Assembly (NCBI GenBank): GCA_033002965.1
Contig: JAURVB010012863.1
Span: 1-64,000 of the forward strand
Reading direction: 5' to 3'
Source of the DNA: Piper betle
Lineage: Eukaryota; Streptophyta; Magnoliopsida; Piperales; Piperaceae
DNA length: 64,000 bases
Below the pieces are notes generated by a model. It saw only the letters and a program-made list of their open reading frames with translations. It was not told the DNA's origin and searched no databases. Both the position numbers and the translations under genes were made by a program. This document shows, piece after piece, positions 1 to 11,833 of this stretch (the first letter of the stretch is position 1; each line of letters begins with the position of its first letter).

Positions 1-721
1 TGTTTATGGGGATGGTTGTTGTTAAATATTGGAGAAATAGCCAGCATTTGACAAAAATGGATTCTTTTCCTGCTTTGTAGTTTGTTCGCGGTAATAGGCG
101 TGGTTAAATGTTGTCAAAATGACGAGTAGCTGATAAACATGATATTTTTGTCCTGCTTTGTAGCCTGTTTAAGGTGATGAGTATGGTTAAATGTTGTCAA
201 AATGACGAGCATTTGATAAAAATGGATTCTTTATTTGCTTTATAATGGTAAAAAATTGTTAATGCTGATGAACATTTTGCTGTTTAGTGATGTCATTTTT
301 ACGGGAAGCTTATTCGCATGATGTTTTAAAGTGATGGTTGTCGTTAAATGTTGGCAAACTTATGAGAATCTGATAAAAATGGATTCTTTTCCTCCTTCGT
401 AGTGATGAAGTATGTTCATGCTGTTGAAAACTTGCGATGTTTTTTTATGTTATTTGAGCTGGACGCTTATTGGAATCATAATTTTTTCCGGGTAAAATGT
501 TGGCAAAATTATGAGAATCTGATAAAAATGGAATTCCCATAAATTATTAATGCCATTGAGATTCCCCCTCCTTTGCACTGATAACATGTATTAATGTTGC
601 TCGTGAATATTTTGTGGTGGTTGTTGATGTCATTTGAATGGAATCTCAATGGAATCATGTTTTTTTTCTTTTATATTTTATATTTTTTATTTTAATTTTT
701 TCTTTTAACTTTGATTCGTAG
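1..721 (+). repeat. Degenerate repeat array in a PPO1 intron
   Basis: This T-rich stretch lies upstream of the first visible PPO1 exon and ends at its acceptor AG (720-721), so it is read as intron. It holds about five diverged copies of a unit of roughly 80-150 bp. Each has a core like GGTTAAATGTTGNCAAAAT, then GA(C/G)..., TGATAAAAATGGATTC and often CCTGCTTTGTAG. Cores start near 20, 104, 184, 344 and 490. Spacing is irregular and the copies are degenerate. No coding potential was seen. Confidence 0.7.
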
Positions 722-3700
722 GTTGATAGCGGATTGAAGGATGAACTTGTATTGGGGAGACCCTAATGCTCCTCGTTTTGTACTGTGGGATGGAAAATTG
801 AGACCTGTTCCCTCTAAACCGAATGATCTGCCTTTCTTTGACTTGATGAGCATCCCTGGCAAGCTTAGAGCTGGTTTTGGAGCTCTCGGCATTCGACCTC
901 CACCACCAGTATGTTACTCTTAATTTTTGTTGTGTGGCTTTGCAGAGACTGCTTTTCCTAATAATATTCACTATGTTTTTAGGCACGACTATGTGTTTCT
1001 TTTAAAAATTATCATTGAAGCATACTTCAGCTAGTATTGCAAATGGCTTGTGGGTTTTATATTTTTACAATATTACATAATATTATATGCTTGCCAGTAA
1101 TTAGCTAGTAAGCTACTTTAGGTTTCTTTGGGTAATGTATTTCTGATCAGTATAACATCTGGCAAAGGAAACAGGGTCGTGAAGAGTCCGTTGAGGAGTT
1201 TGTGCGCCGTAATCTTGGAGATGAAGTTTTTGAGCGATTGATAGAACCATTTTGTTCTGGTAAGTTCTCTCCTCATGTAGTTTTTCTGGAGGCTTGATTA
1301 TGAATTGGTTATGTGTGCCTGTCACTGAAATCAGGAGCATGATTGCAGGAGTTTATGCTGGGGATCCTGCAAAATTGAGTATGAAAGCAGCATTTGGGAA
1401 AGTGTGGAAGCTGGAGCAGATGGGTGGCAGTATTATTGGTGGGACCATGAAAACATTGTTAGAAAAGGGGAAAGATTCAAAGCCACAACGAGATCCGTAA
1501 TTGTTTATCCCATTACTAATACTGAGTACTGTATTGTTGTTTGATTCATAGTGGCATTTCCTAACTGCAATTTGCAATGAACTTGCAGGCGTTTGCCAAA
1601 GCCAAAAGGTCAGACCGTGGGATCTTTTAGGAAGGGCCTTGCAATGTTGCCCAATGCGATTGCTAAAAGGTAAGTTTCATATTGTGCATCAATTATGTGG
1701 TTTTTTTAAACATTCCTGTAAACCAGGCTTTTTTTGTGACTGTGCTATTGAAATTGTAATACCACATAGTATTACTCCTTGCCTCTTTGTCAACGTTGTA
1801 GTACATCTGGACATGGGATATTGCGACCAGTAGATAATAGTTAAGTGCTTAGACCTGATAGGCACTATGCTATGGAAATTGGATGGCATGACCATGCGGG
1901 ATTCCTATTCAATGTCTGTATGTGAACAGTGTTGTATATCTGAGATGTGGGATGCTGTTACCAGTAGATAATGATTAAGTCTTTGTACCTGATAAACAGT
2001 CTGGCTTATGCAACTATTAGTCATTCTATCTTTACCTCTTGCCTTCACGTTGGCTTAATTCCAATTTGTGTGAAGGTAAGTATGCCTATTAAGTGGAGGC
2101 TGCACGCATCCAAGTTTGTATAACTTTACCTCGTGCATTATGTTATTCTTTCTTGTGGCAAAGGTCAGTTAATCTAATTGTGAAGGGGTAATTTTTGGGT
2201 AAAATATTTACATATAAATTTGTTTTGCATCTTTTTAAATGAGTATAAATGAAAAAAGACCTCTGTTCTTGTTTAAATATGAAAACTCCATGTGCAGTTG
2301 TCAAGTGTCGTGAATATGCACTTGTGCAGTTGACGAGAAAAGATAAGGAGGCCAAAAAGGATGGTGGAACCTGGAGTTATTTTGAAAAAAATGTGCGAAG
2401 ATTTGTGACTGATAATGATTAAGGGATTCGTGTTCTCAGCCAAATCATTTGGGCTTAGGTGGATGATCTAGTTGTTGATGTTTTTTTAATTGCTTAAGTG
2501 ATCTTTTAGTATATGATTAAATTTGTAAATCAGAACTTTGTGAGACACTTGTTTACCTCTTATCTATGACTTTAGTGCTTAATAATTGATTAACTTGCTG
2601 GAGGTCAGGCACAATGTTTGAATTAGGTTTCATTATTCTATATCTTCCTTTGAAAAAAATGTGCTTTCCACAAATTATGTAATGGTTAACAAGCAATTTG
2701 TTTCATACCAGGACTTTATAACTCTTTCCCGGACCCATCGGGATTTACTATCTATTTTTACACTGTTCTTGGCATGCATATGGACCCAGATTTTACAATT
2801 TGTACTTATTTGAGATTTGTTCTGACCATGTTGTTAATACATTGTTCAACTTTTAGTTTGGGCAATAAGGTTAGACTTTCGTGGAAGCTCTCCAACATAA
2901 AGAAACTCGATGGTGGAGGTTATATTCTTATATATGAAACACCAGAAGGACTGATTTCTGTTCGAACAAAGAGTGTAGTGATCACAGTACCATCTTATGT
3001 TGCCTCTGACTTGCTGCGTCCTCTCTCTGTATGTTCTGCTGAAGAACAGCACATCTGCTGTGTGCCTACTGCTTTTTAGTTTTAAGCATCTGGTTCTTTC
3101 TCATGTATGCAGAGAAAGCTTGATGAAATCATTATTTCTTGCAGGGTATGGCTGCAGAGGCGCTCTCAAAATTTAACTACCCTCCTGTTGCTGCAGTTAC
3201 CGTCTCTTATCCAAAAGAAGCTATCAGGGCTGAATGTCTGATTGATGGCGAGCTAAAGGGATTTGGCCAATTGCATCCTCGTACTCAAGGAGTTGAAACA
3301 TTGGGTAAGATTTTCGTTTTTTCTCAAACATGCACACACATTTACATACTTCAGTTCCTTTATCATGTGCATTTTTGCTGTAATTTTAGTACTAGTTATT
3401 CTTTATTTTAATCTGGAAACTTGTACGTCTGTCACCAGGAACCATATACAGTTCATCACTTTTTCCCAACCGAGCTCCTTCTGGCAGGGTTCTTCTTTTA
3501 AACTATATTGGAGGGGCCACTAATATCGGAATTTTGTCCCAGGTAAATGCTTTCTTTTTATCTCAAGTAACAATATTTTCATTCTCCGTCTACAATTCTT
3601 CATCGAGTGTTCGAGTAGGCAATTGTTCATAGTATCATTGGCTACCCTAGTAGAATGCAAAATACTTGCCAGAACAGTTTATTTATCACATCACAACAGT

Positions 3701-4061
3701 AATTAAAATCCGTGTGGAGTTACAAATCCTTGTGCACGTACTTTCTGATTTACTGCAGAGTGAGAGCCAAATCATCGAGTCGGTGGATCGGGATCTGAGG
3801 AAAATGCTGATAAAACCAAATGCCGTAGATCCGCTTGTTCTTGGTGTGAGGCTGTGGCCTCGAGCCATACCACAGTTCTTAATAGGCCATCTCGACCTTT
3901 TAGAAGATGCAAAATCTGCGCTGAGAAATGGTGGGCTCGACGGATTCTTTCTTGGAGGTAATTATGTTGCTGGGGTGGCATTGGGGCGATGCGTGGAGGG
4001 AGCCTACGGAACTGCTTCAGAAGTGTCTGGCTACCTGGCTACGTGCTTGAGCACAGCGTAA
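722..4061 (+). CDS. PPO1: Protoporphyrinogen oxidase, plastid type (3' part, one frameshift)
   Basis: Oxidises protoporphyrinogen IX to protoporphyrin IX, the last step shared by heme and chlorophyll synthesis, as an FAD enzyme on plastid membranes (family knowledge). The visible exons are 722-908, 1175-1259, 1349-1496, 1589-1669, 2857-3028, 3145-3304, 3439-3542 and 3759-4061, all with GT-AG borders and compatible phases. Seen motifs include KLRPVPSK, FFDLMSIPGKLRAGFGALG, FCSGVYAGDP, LSMKAAFGKVW, GELKGFGQLHPRTQGVETLG and, near the C-terminus, the FAD-contacting FLGGNYVAGVALGRCVEGAY. These match the plastid (PPO1) rather than the mitochondrial isoform. The exons with the N-terminal FAD dinucleotide fold and transit peptide lie before the window. 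The first visible exon starts in frame VDSGLKDELVLG but needs -1 at GGGG 755-758 to continue as DPNAPRFVLW. Without it, TAA follows at 764-766. All other exons look conserved, so this may be a sequence error. Confidence 0.93.
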
Positions 4062-4775
4062 ACATGAATTATGTAAATAGTGGAGAGTGCAACCAGTTTT
4101 GTGAATGAACTTACTCAGTTGTCTGTTGGTACAGATTCCAAAATTTTAATGTCCCTTCTAAGCTCTTTGGGGGAACAAATGTCCATTCTTAGATCTAAAT
4201 GTAAGGTATTTAAATGGAATTGTATCACAGTTTGGAGCACTAATCGAAGTACATAAAAGTGGAAGTAAGAATCACTTGAAACAAAAATGCCAGTCATAAG
4301 AACACTGTAAAAGTTTGATTGAATTATCATTATTATTATGGAAGTAACATGAGCCAATGCCAATTCCTATTTTGTGTTACTATTGACAATGACCCCAATA
4401 ATTGAGTGAACCAAAAAAAGTGAAGGTTTTAATTTTTGTCAGCGTTGCAGATTAAAATTTCTATTTGATGACCCTTTTTGGTTTTCATCTTAACGGATAA
4501 CAGAAGGTGACATACCGTGTTGGTCTATGAAAATTAAATGTTCCTTTGTATATTCTTATTTTTCAATTATATATCAAAAAAATATGCCTCAAAAAATCAA
4601 TCCTCTGATCAATCTCGAACTGACAAACATAAGCATTTACAAAGTTGGACGTTTAGCATGAAACAGAGAATCAACTACTACAAGCACACTCAATCCTCCA
4701 TGACAATAGAACAAACAAAAAAACAATAGGGTTACCATGGAGCGAAAAAGTGGGTTAGGTGAATAAACAAAACCC
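4062..4775. other. Tail-to-tail intergenic region, PPO1/NSF
   Basis: This 714-bp AT-rich spacer sits between the stop codons of the convergent genes PPO1 (+) and NSF (-). It must hold both 3' untranslated regions. I saw no further gene and did not identify a reliable polyadenylation signal for either gene. Confidence 0.6.
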
Positions 4776-7700
4776 TTAAAAATCATCATGGGGATATATA
4801 GCATCGTTGGAAAAAACATCTTTGAGGCAAGCAAGGAAGTGAACTATGTCGACTTTCTCTTTTCCAGAGTAGATAGCTTCTGCACTCGTTCCTGTTGGTC
4901 CTTGAGCTGCCATCTCTACAAGCATGTAAAGCTTCTTTATAGGTACATCATCCAATGCTGATGCAGCCCTTTTAATATCACGATCTGCAAACACATTAAG
5001 CTGGCGCATTACCTTCTCAACATCTGCTTTCATCAGGGATGGCACGTTGTATGAAACGGAGAATGCATCAACAATGTCAATGGATTTCAAAAATTCAGCC
5101 TTACTGGTTGTGCCTAGAATAAGGATACTTTTACCCATTGGCGGAAGTCGTTTAAGGAGGACCAATAAGGTTTGCGATATCAAATTAGAGAAACGAGGCC
5201 CAACAGGAACATACTCCACCAGCCTCTCAATGTCATCAAGGATGACAATGCTTAACGGAGACTTGTAAGCATCCTCAAATATCTTGACAATCTGAGCACA
5301 TTTACTTGCTTCACTTAGACCAATCATTGATTCGGCTGACACTATCTTAGCATATGGGAAGCCACTATCTATACCAATAGTGGCGGCCATTGCTGTCTTA
5401 CCACTGCCACTTGGACCTTCCAGAAGACATGAAACAAGTGGACTTCCATTGCTAACTCTAACTTGCTCGACCAAAAGCATTGCTCTTTGACAGATGTGAT
5501 TGTGGGCAACGCCACAATCTACCACACCATTAAGCCTGCACCGGGCAAGATCATCAGTAGAAGCTCCAAACGCAGCAACAACTTCCTGCAATGCTAGCAG
5601 AAAGTCATCCATTGTAACCTTGATGCTTTCCTCATCCACGGGTTTTGTAAGATCATCTAGGCTCAGCTGTCTGTTCAAGGCAAATGATACTGCACTTTTC
5701 ACAACTCCTTCAAGTTCGGCTCCACTATAGTTTTTCGTCCTTGCAGCCAGTTCCAGAAGATCCACATCTGGAGAGAGGAAAGAGTTTTCCTTCATCTGGC
5801 TTGTATGTATTTGAAGAATTTGCAAACGACCATTTTCATCTGGCAAGCTAATCTCAACATGCACCTCTAATCGCCCTGGCCTCAAAAGTGCTTCATCAAT
5901 TAAATCTTTGCGATTTGTCATTCCAATAAGTAAAACATTATTCAAGGATTCAACCCCATCAATTTTTGTAAGTAGTTGGTTCACAATACTATCATGCACT
6001 CCTGTGCCATCTCTGGTTGACCCCCTAGATTTACAAATAGCGTCAATTTCATCAAATATGATTACATGCAAATCACTTTGATCACCCTTAGTCCTCTGTT
6101 CATTTTCAGCATCAGCAAAGAGATCCCTAACATTTTTTTCAGTTTCTCCAACATACTTGCTCAAAACTTCCGGCCCATTAACAATCTTAGGATCCTTTCC
6201 ATTCAACAGTTTCCCTATTTGGCGAGCCATGAGAGTCTTTCCAGTACCTGGTGGTCCATAAAGCAGCATTCCTTTAACATGCTTAATACCCAGTCTGCTG
6301 GTTACATGGGGTGGAAATACACGGGAAGCAAATGCTCTTCGAAATATATCTGTAAATTCTGCACTCAATCCACCTATTCCAAGCTTCTGCAAATTAAAAT
6401 CTTTCTGCTTGAAGATGTTACTACTGGCTGCCTGCCTTTGGTTGACAATCTTAACACCAGAGTTGGGTGATGTCTCAAATACAATAAATGTCTCTGTACT
6501 GATCATTCCCCGATCTGCAGTTTCTTGGCCTTCAATTCCAGCCTGATTAACAGTGAAAATATAATTTATACCATGATATTCAAATGTGACCTTCTGTCCT
6601 ACTGTCACAACCTGGCCAATGAACCTCTTCTTCAGCTGGTCAGCTAGTGCAACAGCGTCAACCTGTTCTTCATTACGGCCCTTCTTCACAAACTCCAATT
6701 CCAATGTAAGCAATGCTAATTGAAAATTGTCGGGTGGATTAAATCTGGGCACAAATATGCAAACGGTGAAAAAATATAAAAATTCACTTACCTAAACAAA
6801 ATATCAACACTAACTTACAGTTTTAACATCCAAAAAATCGTCCAAACCTGCTGACTGACACTGAATCACCAGTAGAAACTTTTATATGCCGCCTCTGAAT
6901 CCCATTAAGTGCAATGGAGCCACCATTTATGCTATCATGAGCCGTATGCTCCATTAAGGCCACAAACAAAATAGAATCCTCCCCTTTACCATAAACATCA
7001 AAAAACCAAGCACACAAACACAAAACTGCACCAGATAAATCAAATCATACCTGAAAAGAATATCCAATCTCAAAATACCACAAATCATCGTGCCACCATC
7101 AACAGCCAAGCATCAAGAACAGATATATATCAACATTAGACCAGCTAAAAAAATTCAAATTTCAACAGAGCTAACAGACCACATATCATCAAAACACTAA
7201 ACCAACTAAAAAATTCAAAGTTTCAACAAAAACTGAAAAATATATATCCCCAACTATCAAGCATCAACAAGAGCTACCAGCAAAAAAAACTCTACATTTC
7301 AACATAATCTAAAGACCATTTGTCATCTAGTACCAAGCATCAAGAACAAGTATATATAACAACAATAAACCAGCTAATCAAATCCAAGTTTCAACATATT
7401 CTAAAGATGTCGTATAATCAACTACCAAGAAGCATCAATGATAGAACTTTAATAAATCAGCCAAACAAACCAAAATTCAACATATCCTTGGTACAAAGTA
7501 TCACAAACTACCAAGCATCACACACACATATATATAAATAATAAACCAGTTAAAAAAATAGAAGTCTCAACAATCACAGCCCCAAAAAAATCGTATCAAC
7601 GTAAACATTCCTGCACCCATTCCCCCATTATCTAAATACTACAAATCATCAACCACCAAACATCAAGAACAACTACCTACGAGCACTAAACCAATTAAAA

Positions 7701-8502
7701 ATAATTTTTAAAGCCCAAAACTAATAGGCTAAAATCCACAAAAAGATCAAATCACAAATCAAGATTCCCGCACCACACCGAGTTCTGTCTTTCCCAACAT
7801 AACTCAAAGACACTTTATCATCAAAGACGAAGCAATAACAGATACAATAACTCAAAAATAAACCACATAAAGAATCTAAATATCAACATAATCTCAAGAC
7901 CATATGTCATGGACTATCAGGCATCAATAAAAACACAAATATCAACAATATACAGCTAAAACAAAAAAATCTAAATTTCAACATAAATAAACACCATATA
8001 TTAAAAACTACCAACCATAAAAAATATAACATTTATCAACAATTAACCACCTAAAATAAATTAAAATTTCAACATAATGTAAGCGCTATATATCACCAAC
8101 ATCTAAACATCAAGAACACATATAATTGGTATAAACAATAAACCAGCTAAACAAATATCCGAAATCTCAACAATAATAACCTAACCCCCAACAAAAAAAA
8201 TCATATCAAACCACCATCCCCACTTCCTCTTCCAAGCATACATATATATGAAATAAAAAAAGAAAAAAATCATAAAATAAAAATAAAAAAAACCGAAAAA
8301 AAGGATATTGTAGAGTAAGGACGACGGATCCACCAACGAGGGCGAGGGCGAGATTGGATCGGGGGGCGGCGAAGTTGCGGAGATCGTAGGCGGAGCAGAA
8401 AGCGAAGTTGGTGAGAGCCAGGTCCTGCGCCGGCGTGTTGGTGACGGTCATCTTCGTCGCGCCGGCCTCCGGCGGGGGCCCGTTCCCGTACCTGCCGGCC
8501 AT
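4776..8502 (-). CDS. NSF: Vesicle-fusing ATPase NSF/Sec18
   Basis: A hexameric AAA+ ATPase that, with alpha-SNAP, disassembles SNARE complexes after membrane fusion in the secretory pathway (family knowledge). Exons are complement(8502-8309), (6943-6848) and (6744-4776), giving 752 residues against about 740 for plant NSF. The start at 8502 gives MAGRYG, the usual plant NSF N-terminus, followed by MTVTNTP. An ATG 33 bases further upstream is in frame but not conserved. The N domain spans roughly residues 1-200. D1 has Walker A GPPGTGKT (260-267), Walker B IIFDEID (325-331) and LLRPGR (383-388). D2 has Walker A GPSGSGKT (540-547) and Walker B ILDDIE (about 598-603). The D2 Walker B reads DD rather than DE, as is usual for NSF D2. 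Intron 1 has U12-type AT-AC borders and intron 2 (6847-6745) is GT-AG. The last 1,969 bases are one uninterrupted exon, unusual for a gene I know as many-exoned in other plants. No lesion was seen. Confidence 0.96.
6944..8308 (-). other. U12-type AT-AC intron (NSF intron 1)
   Basis: On the minus strand the intron opens with ATATCCTTTT (8308 downward), matching the U12 5' splice site ATATCCTT. It closes with AC at 6945-6944. CCTTAAT (6959-6953) lies about 10 bases before the 3' end, matching the U12 branch site TTCCTTAAY in sequence and distance. Joining CA (exon 1) to GGCTCATGATAGC (exon 2) gives [19 protein letters not shown], which aligns without a gap to the plant NSF N domain. No GT-AG pair gives this. 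The 1,365-bp intron is A-rich on the plus strand, with many degenerate copies of AAATTTCAACATAA-like and ACCAAGCATCAAGAAC-like motifs spaced about 60-90 bp apart. Confidence 0.88.
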
Positions 8503-8741
8503 GGGTGAAGACGGCGGCCGGAGACCGGCGATCACAGAAACGTTGGTCGGAGATCGGAGGTGGGAGAAACTGTCGGATTTTGGGGAAGGATGACTTTACA
8601 ACTATAATTAATGAAATGTAATTATTATTATTATTATTTACATGTTATATATATATATATATATAGGTATAGTATATATATGTATACACTATATATGAAA
8701 GTTCACCGACGCAAACGGAGTTGTCTTGCCTCACATTTCAA
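8503..8741 (-). other. Upstream region of NSF
   Basis: This probably holds the NSF 5' leader and core promoter, reading leftward. It contains an ATT-type short repeat near 8622-8640 and (TA)n near 8646-8666, followed by more TA-rich sequence to about 8697. No clear TATA box can be picked out from the TA tracts, and the transcription start is unknown. Confidence 0.45.
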
Positions 8742-9433
8742 TCGGGCCGTCGGATCTTGATCCGACGGCCCGACTTGATCAAAACAACACCCACCCACCA
8801 ACTCTGCCGGACCCGTTTGTCGGCCGGGCGGGCGCGGCCGAGCGCGGTCCGAGTGCGGGCGCGCCGCCGCCGCTGCGCGCCGCCGGCGGCTGACACTGCC
8901 CGACGCCGCGGTGCCGCGCGGATGAAGCTGAGCGCCGACGCGCCAGGAGGGCGCCGGCGGCCGGCGCAGCGCCAGAGGGGACGGGGCGGCTGCGGGCCGC
9001 CACCGCGGGCCAGCCGCGCCGAGGCGGCGCCGGCCGGACAGCGCGCGCGCGGTGAGCAAGGGCGCGGAGTGAGGCGCGGTGGGACCGCCGTCGCGGCAGG
9101 CGCGGCCGCACGCGCAGAGGGGCGGGGCAGCCTAGGCGCGGCCACCGCGGCCGGGGGCGCGAGCAGGGGGCAGCGCGACGGGGGAGGGGGAGGGCGCGCA
9201 GGGACATGGGGAGAGCGGGGCGGCGTGGGCGAGTTGGGCGGGCGGCGCGCGGCGAGGCGGGGCGAGGGGCTGGGCGGGTGGCAATCGCGGCGAGGCAGGG
9301 CGAGGGGCTGGGCAGGCGGGCTCGTGGCGGCGACGACGGGGTCGGACGGGTTAAGCAGGGTCGGGCGGGTGGAGCTGGCGACTGTTGGGATGGGCGCGCT
9401 GGGCCGGGTTGGAGGTCGACGATCCGACAGCCC
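8742..9433. repeat. GC-rich block bounded by inverted GGGCYGTCGGATC
   Basis: This is about 690 bp of very GC- and CpG-rich sequence in an AT-rich setting. At the left edge is a perfect 15-bp palindrome: arm 8742-8756 (TCGGGCCGTCGGATC), 2-bp spacer, arm 8759-8773. At the right edge GATCCGACAGCCC (9421-9433) is the inverse of the left GGGCCGTCGGATC with one mismatch, so the block has inverted ends. Open frames of 218-251 codons occur on both strands but are Arg/Ala/Pro/Gly low-complexity shadows of base composition. It could be a short inserted element or a CpG-rich promoter segment of NSF. Confidence 0.6.
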
Positions 9434-9780
9434 ATAATTTATCGGCACGGTGCGCATGCCAAAAGATGGCAGCGCACTGTAGTAAAATTCCATACATATG
9501 AGCTGTCCTTGTACATCGTGACAGCCTATATATATATGTAGCGTAGGCGCAGGATATATGTATCATATATATATATACAAAAAACAATGGGGAGGCTCTA
9601 CTTTAGCCGTTAAAAGCGCATCCAACGATGTAAAATTCATTTGTGGTGGAATTTTGAAAGAGGGAGTTTATCCGATGAGTTTTTAAAGGAGCATCCACCT
9701 CCTTGCCTTCTTTGCCGCCACCCGCTCCGTCTCCACCGCCGACGTCGTCGTTGCCAGCGTCGACACCCTCCTCGGCCTCC
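9434..9780. other. Intergenic, no gene seen
   Basis: Short TA-rich runs lie near 9528-9539 and 9565-9578. A GC-rich stretch at about 9700-9780 consists of CCGCC/GTCG repeats. The minus-strand 62-codon frame here is compositionally biased and resembles nothing known. Confidence 0.4.
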
Positions 9781-11631
9781 TATAACATCCCAAATTTGGT
9801 CCACGTTCGTGAACTGAACTGACATGTTACCGGCCTCGGTTAGGTCGGCTAACCCGAACCCAACTCGTGCAGATCTAACCTCGGCGTCGTAAGATGAAGA
9901 TACGACTCCTCATGTATGGATAAATGCTCAAAATCCTAACATAATACTACATGGATGACGTGTACGGTAATTCATACAACAATACGATTACGATCAAAAT
10001 TAATAAAAATTCTAAAATACAACAGACAGAAGTCTCCCCTAAAAGTGCAATTAGGGTCCACCCTGTCAAAATAATATATACAAATATATATGCATATATC
10101 AACAATTTCATTCACACACAATCTAATATACTGTAACTCATTCTAGAATTGGGGTCTCAACCCACAACGCTTCCACTGCGCACTCTATTCATGTTTCACA
10201 TTCTATCATGTCTTAACATTTAATCATGCCACATCATCATGTCTCAAGCATTTAATCACACCATTCATTATATAATAACATCATAAACACAATATAATCA
10301 CTCAATCTACTGACATGTGTGCAAGCGACAACAATGCTCTTCCGTCCAAACTGGCTCCTCCAGCCCGTGATTATTACCTACATATAATATAAAAACACGT
10401 CAGTACCAAGTTACTGGTCCCAAAATAAAATAACTTCATTTGGATAAACTGATGGTAAAACTGAAACATACAAAGGGGTGAGTGGAAATTCTCAAGTGAA
10501 AACTCCACTCTGCCTAACATCTCGGGGTTATAGGAAAGGAGGCTGAATCTTATGAAAATCTAGTCACACTGCTCAAGAACTCTCGATAGGTGACATTTCA
10601 TCCTCACATGTGGTATCTGACGCCAGGTAAACGGGGGATCCACTAGGTTAAGAAATACCCGCTACATAGGTATGTCATTCTGATTTATGGTAAGGTCAAG
10701 GTGTTATACAAGTGGTAGGGGAGATGAAATCCCTATGTAGCATACTGGGTGGCCAAAATATTGGTAGGTCTATGGACTTGTGTCTAAGATCACCATAATT
10801 CACTATGCCACAGGTGATTAGGCTGTGGAACAGTCAATCAATGACGAATCTCAGAAACGGCTCCTAAATGGCTCTAGTTTAATCAGCTAACAGTAGGTAC
10901 GTGTTTCTCGATACCGTACTAGTCACGTATTTTTAAACGGGCGGGGTTCAAACGACCCGAAGAACCACTGTCTCCCTCAAGTCTACGAGGACTCATAATG
11001 AGGTTCGACACATGTCTAGTCCACTCTTCAGTGGTGTGTGACCTGCCGTCCCGTACCAATTTGTAGCACTAATCTTGACTCACATGACTACTACCGCTGT
11101 GGTAGATTCTCAAGTAAAACTATCAATCAAGATGAACATACACTGATATCACTTTGCCTGGTCAGCATGGTCTATGCTGTCTGAAGTCTCTGTCTACATC
11201 GCTCTCCTGCTGGGGTGAAATCCTCATCAGAAGGTCGGTCTATAAACATCTACCTGTAATGATGCCTAATTAGTACCATGAAGGTACTTCTATACTCAAG
11301 GTAAGGTTCAATCCTATGTCTCAAGGTGAGAACCTAAATGTGTTGGCAAAACACAAGGGAATCACTATCCTTCTAAAGGACGTTTCCTCACTAACCTTCT
11401 ATCTGATGGGGTTATCCTGTAATATTCATCTAACCCAAGGGTGTCAGGTCAAAATAATGATTGCAAGAGAGCTGTGAAGTCAGATCCTATGCTATCTCAT
11501 CCAAATAACCTCACTTTTCCTAAATCTTCTCTGTTCTGCTAATTCCATTGTAGCTATATCTTGTTCCTCAAGTTCTAGCCCTACTAAGCTCTAACTAATC
11601 TACTCGGTCGGCGTGATGAGCAATACATGAA

Positions 11632-11833
11632 CGGCGGTAGTGCATCTTCGGTCGGTGGTAGTGCATCTCGGACGGCGGTTGTGCACCTCGGTGGTGGTTA
11701 TGTGACTCGGTTGACAGTCATGCAACTCGGTCGGTGGTTGTGCAACTCGGTCGACGGTTGTGCACTTGATCGGCAGTTGTGCAACTTGGTCGGTGGTTGT
11801 GCACTTGGTCAGCGGTTGTGCACTCGGTCGGCC
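11632..11833. repeat. Minisatellite, about 10 copies of a 19-21 bp unit
   Basis: Tandem diverged copies of a unit like CGGTGGTTGTGCAACTCGGT lie inside the non-coding interior of the LTR element. Units are 19, 20 or 21 bp long, so no single protein frame persists. The 75-codon open frame across it is a by-product. Confidence 0.85.

Noticed and set aside
1..700. CRISPR-like array
   Set aside because: Repeats are degenerate and irregularly spaced, in a plant intron. CRISPR arrays do not occur in this setting.
8721..9493. Overlapping open frames of 218-251 codons on both strands
   Set aside because: Pure Arg/Ala/Pro/Gly composition in a GC-rich block, no domain, and mirrored on both strands. 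This is a composition effect.
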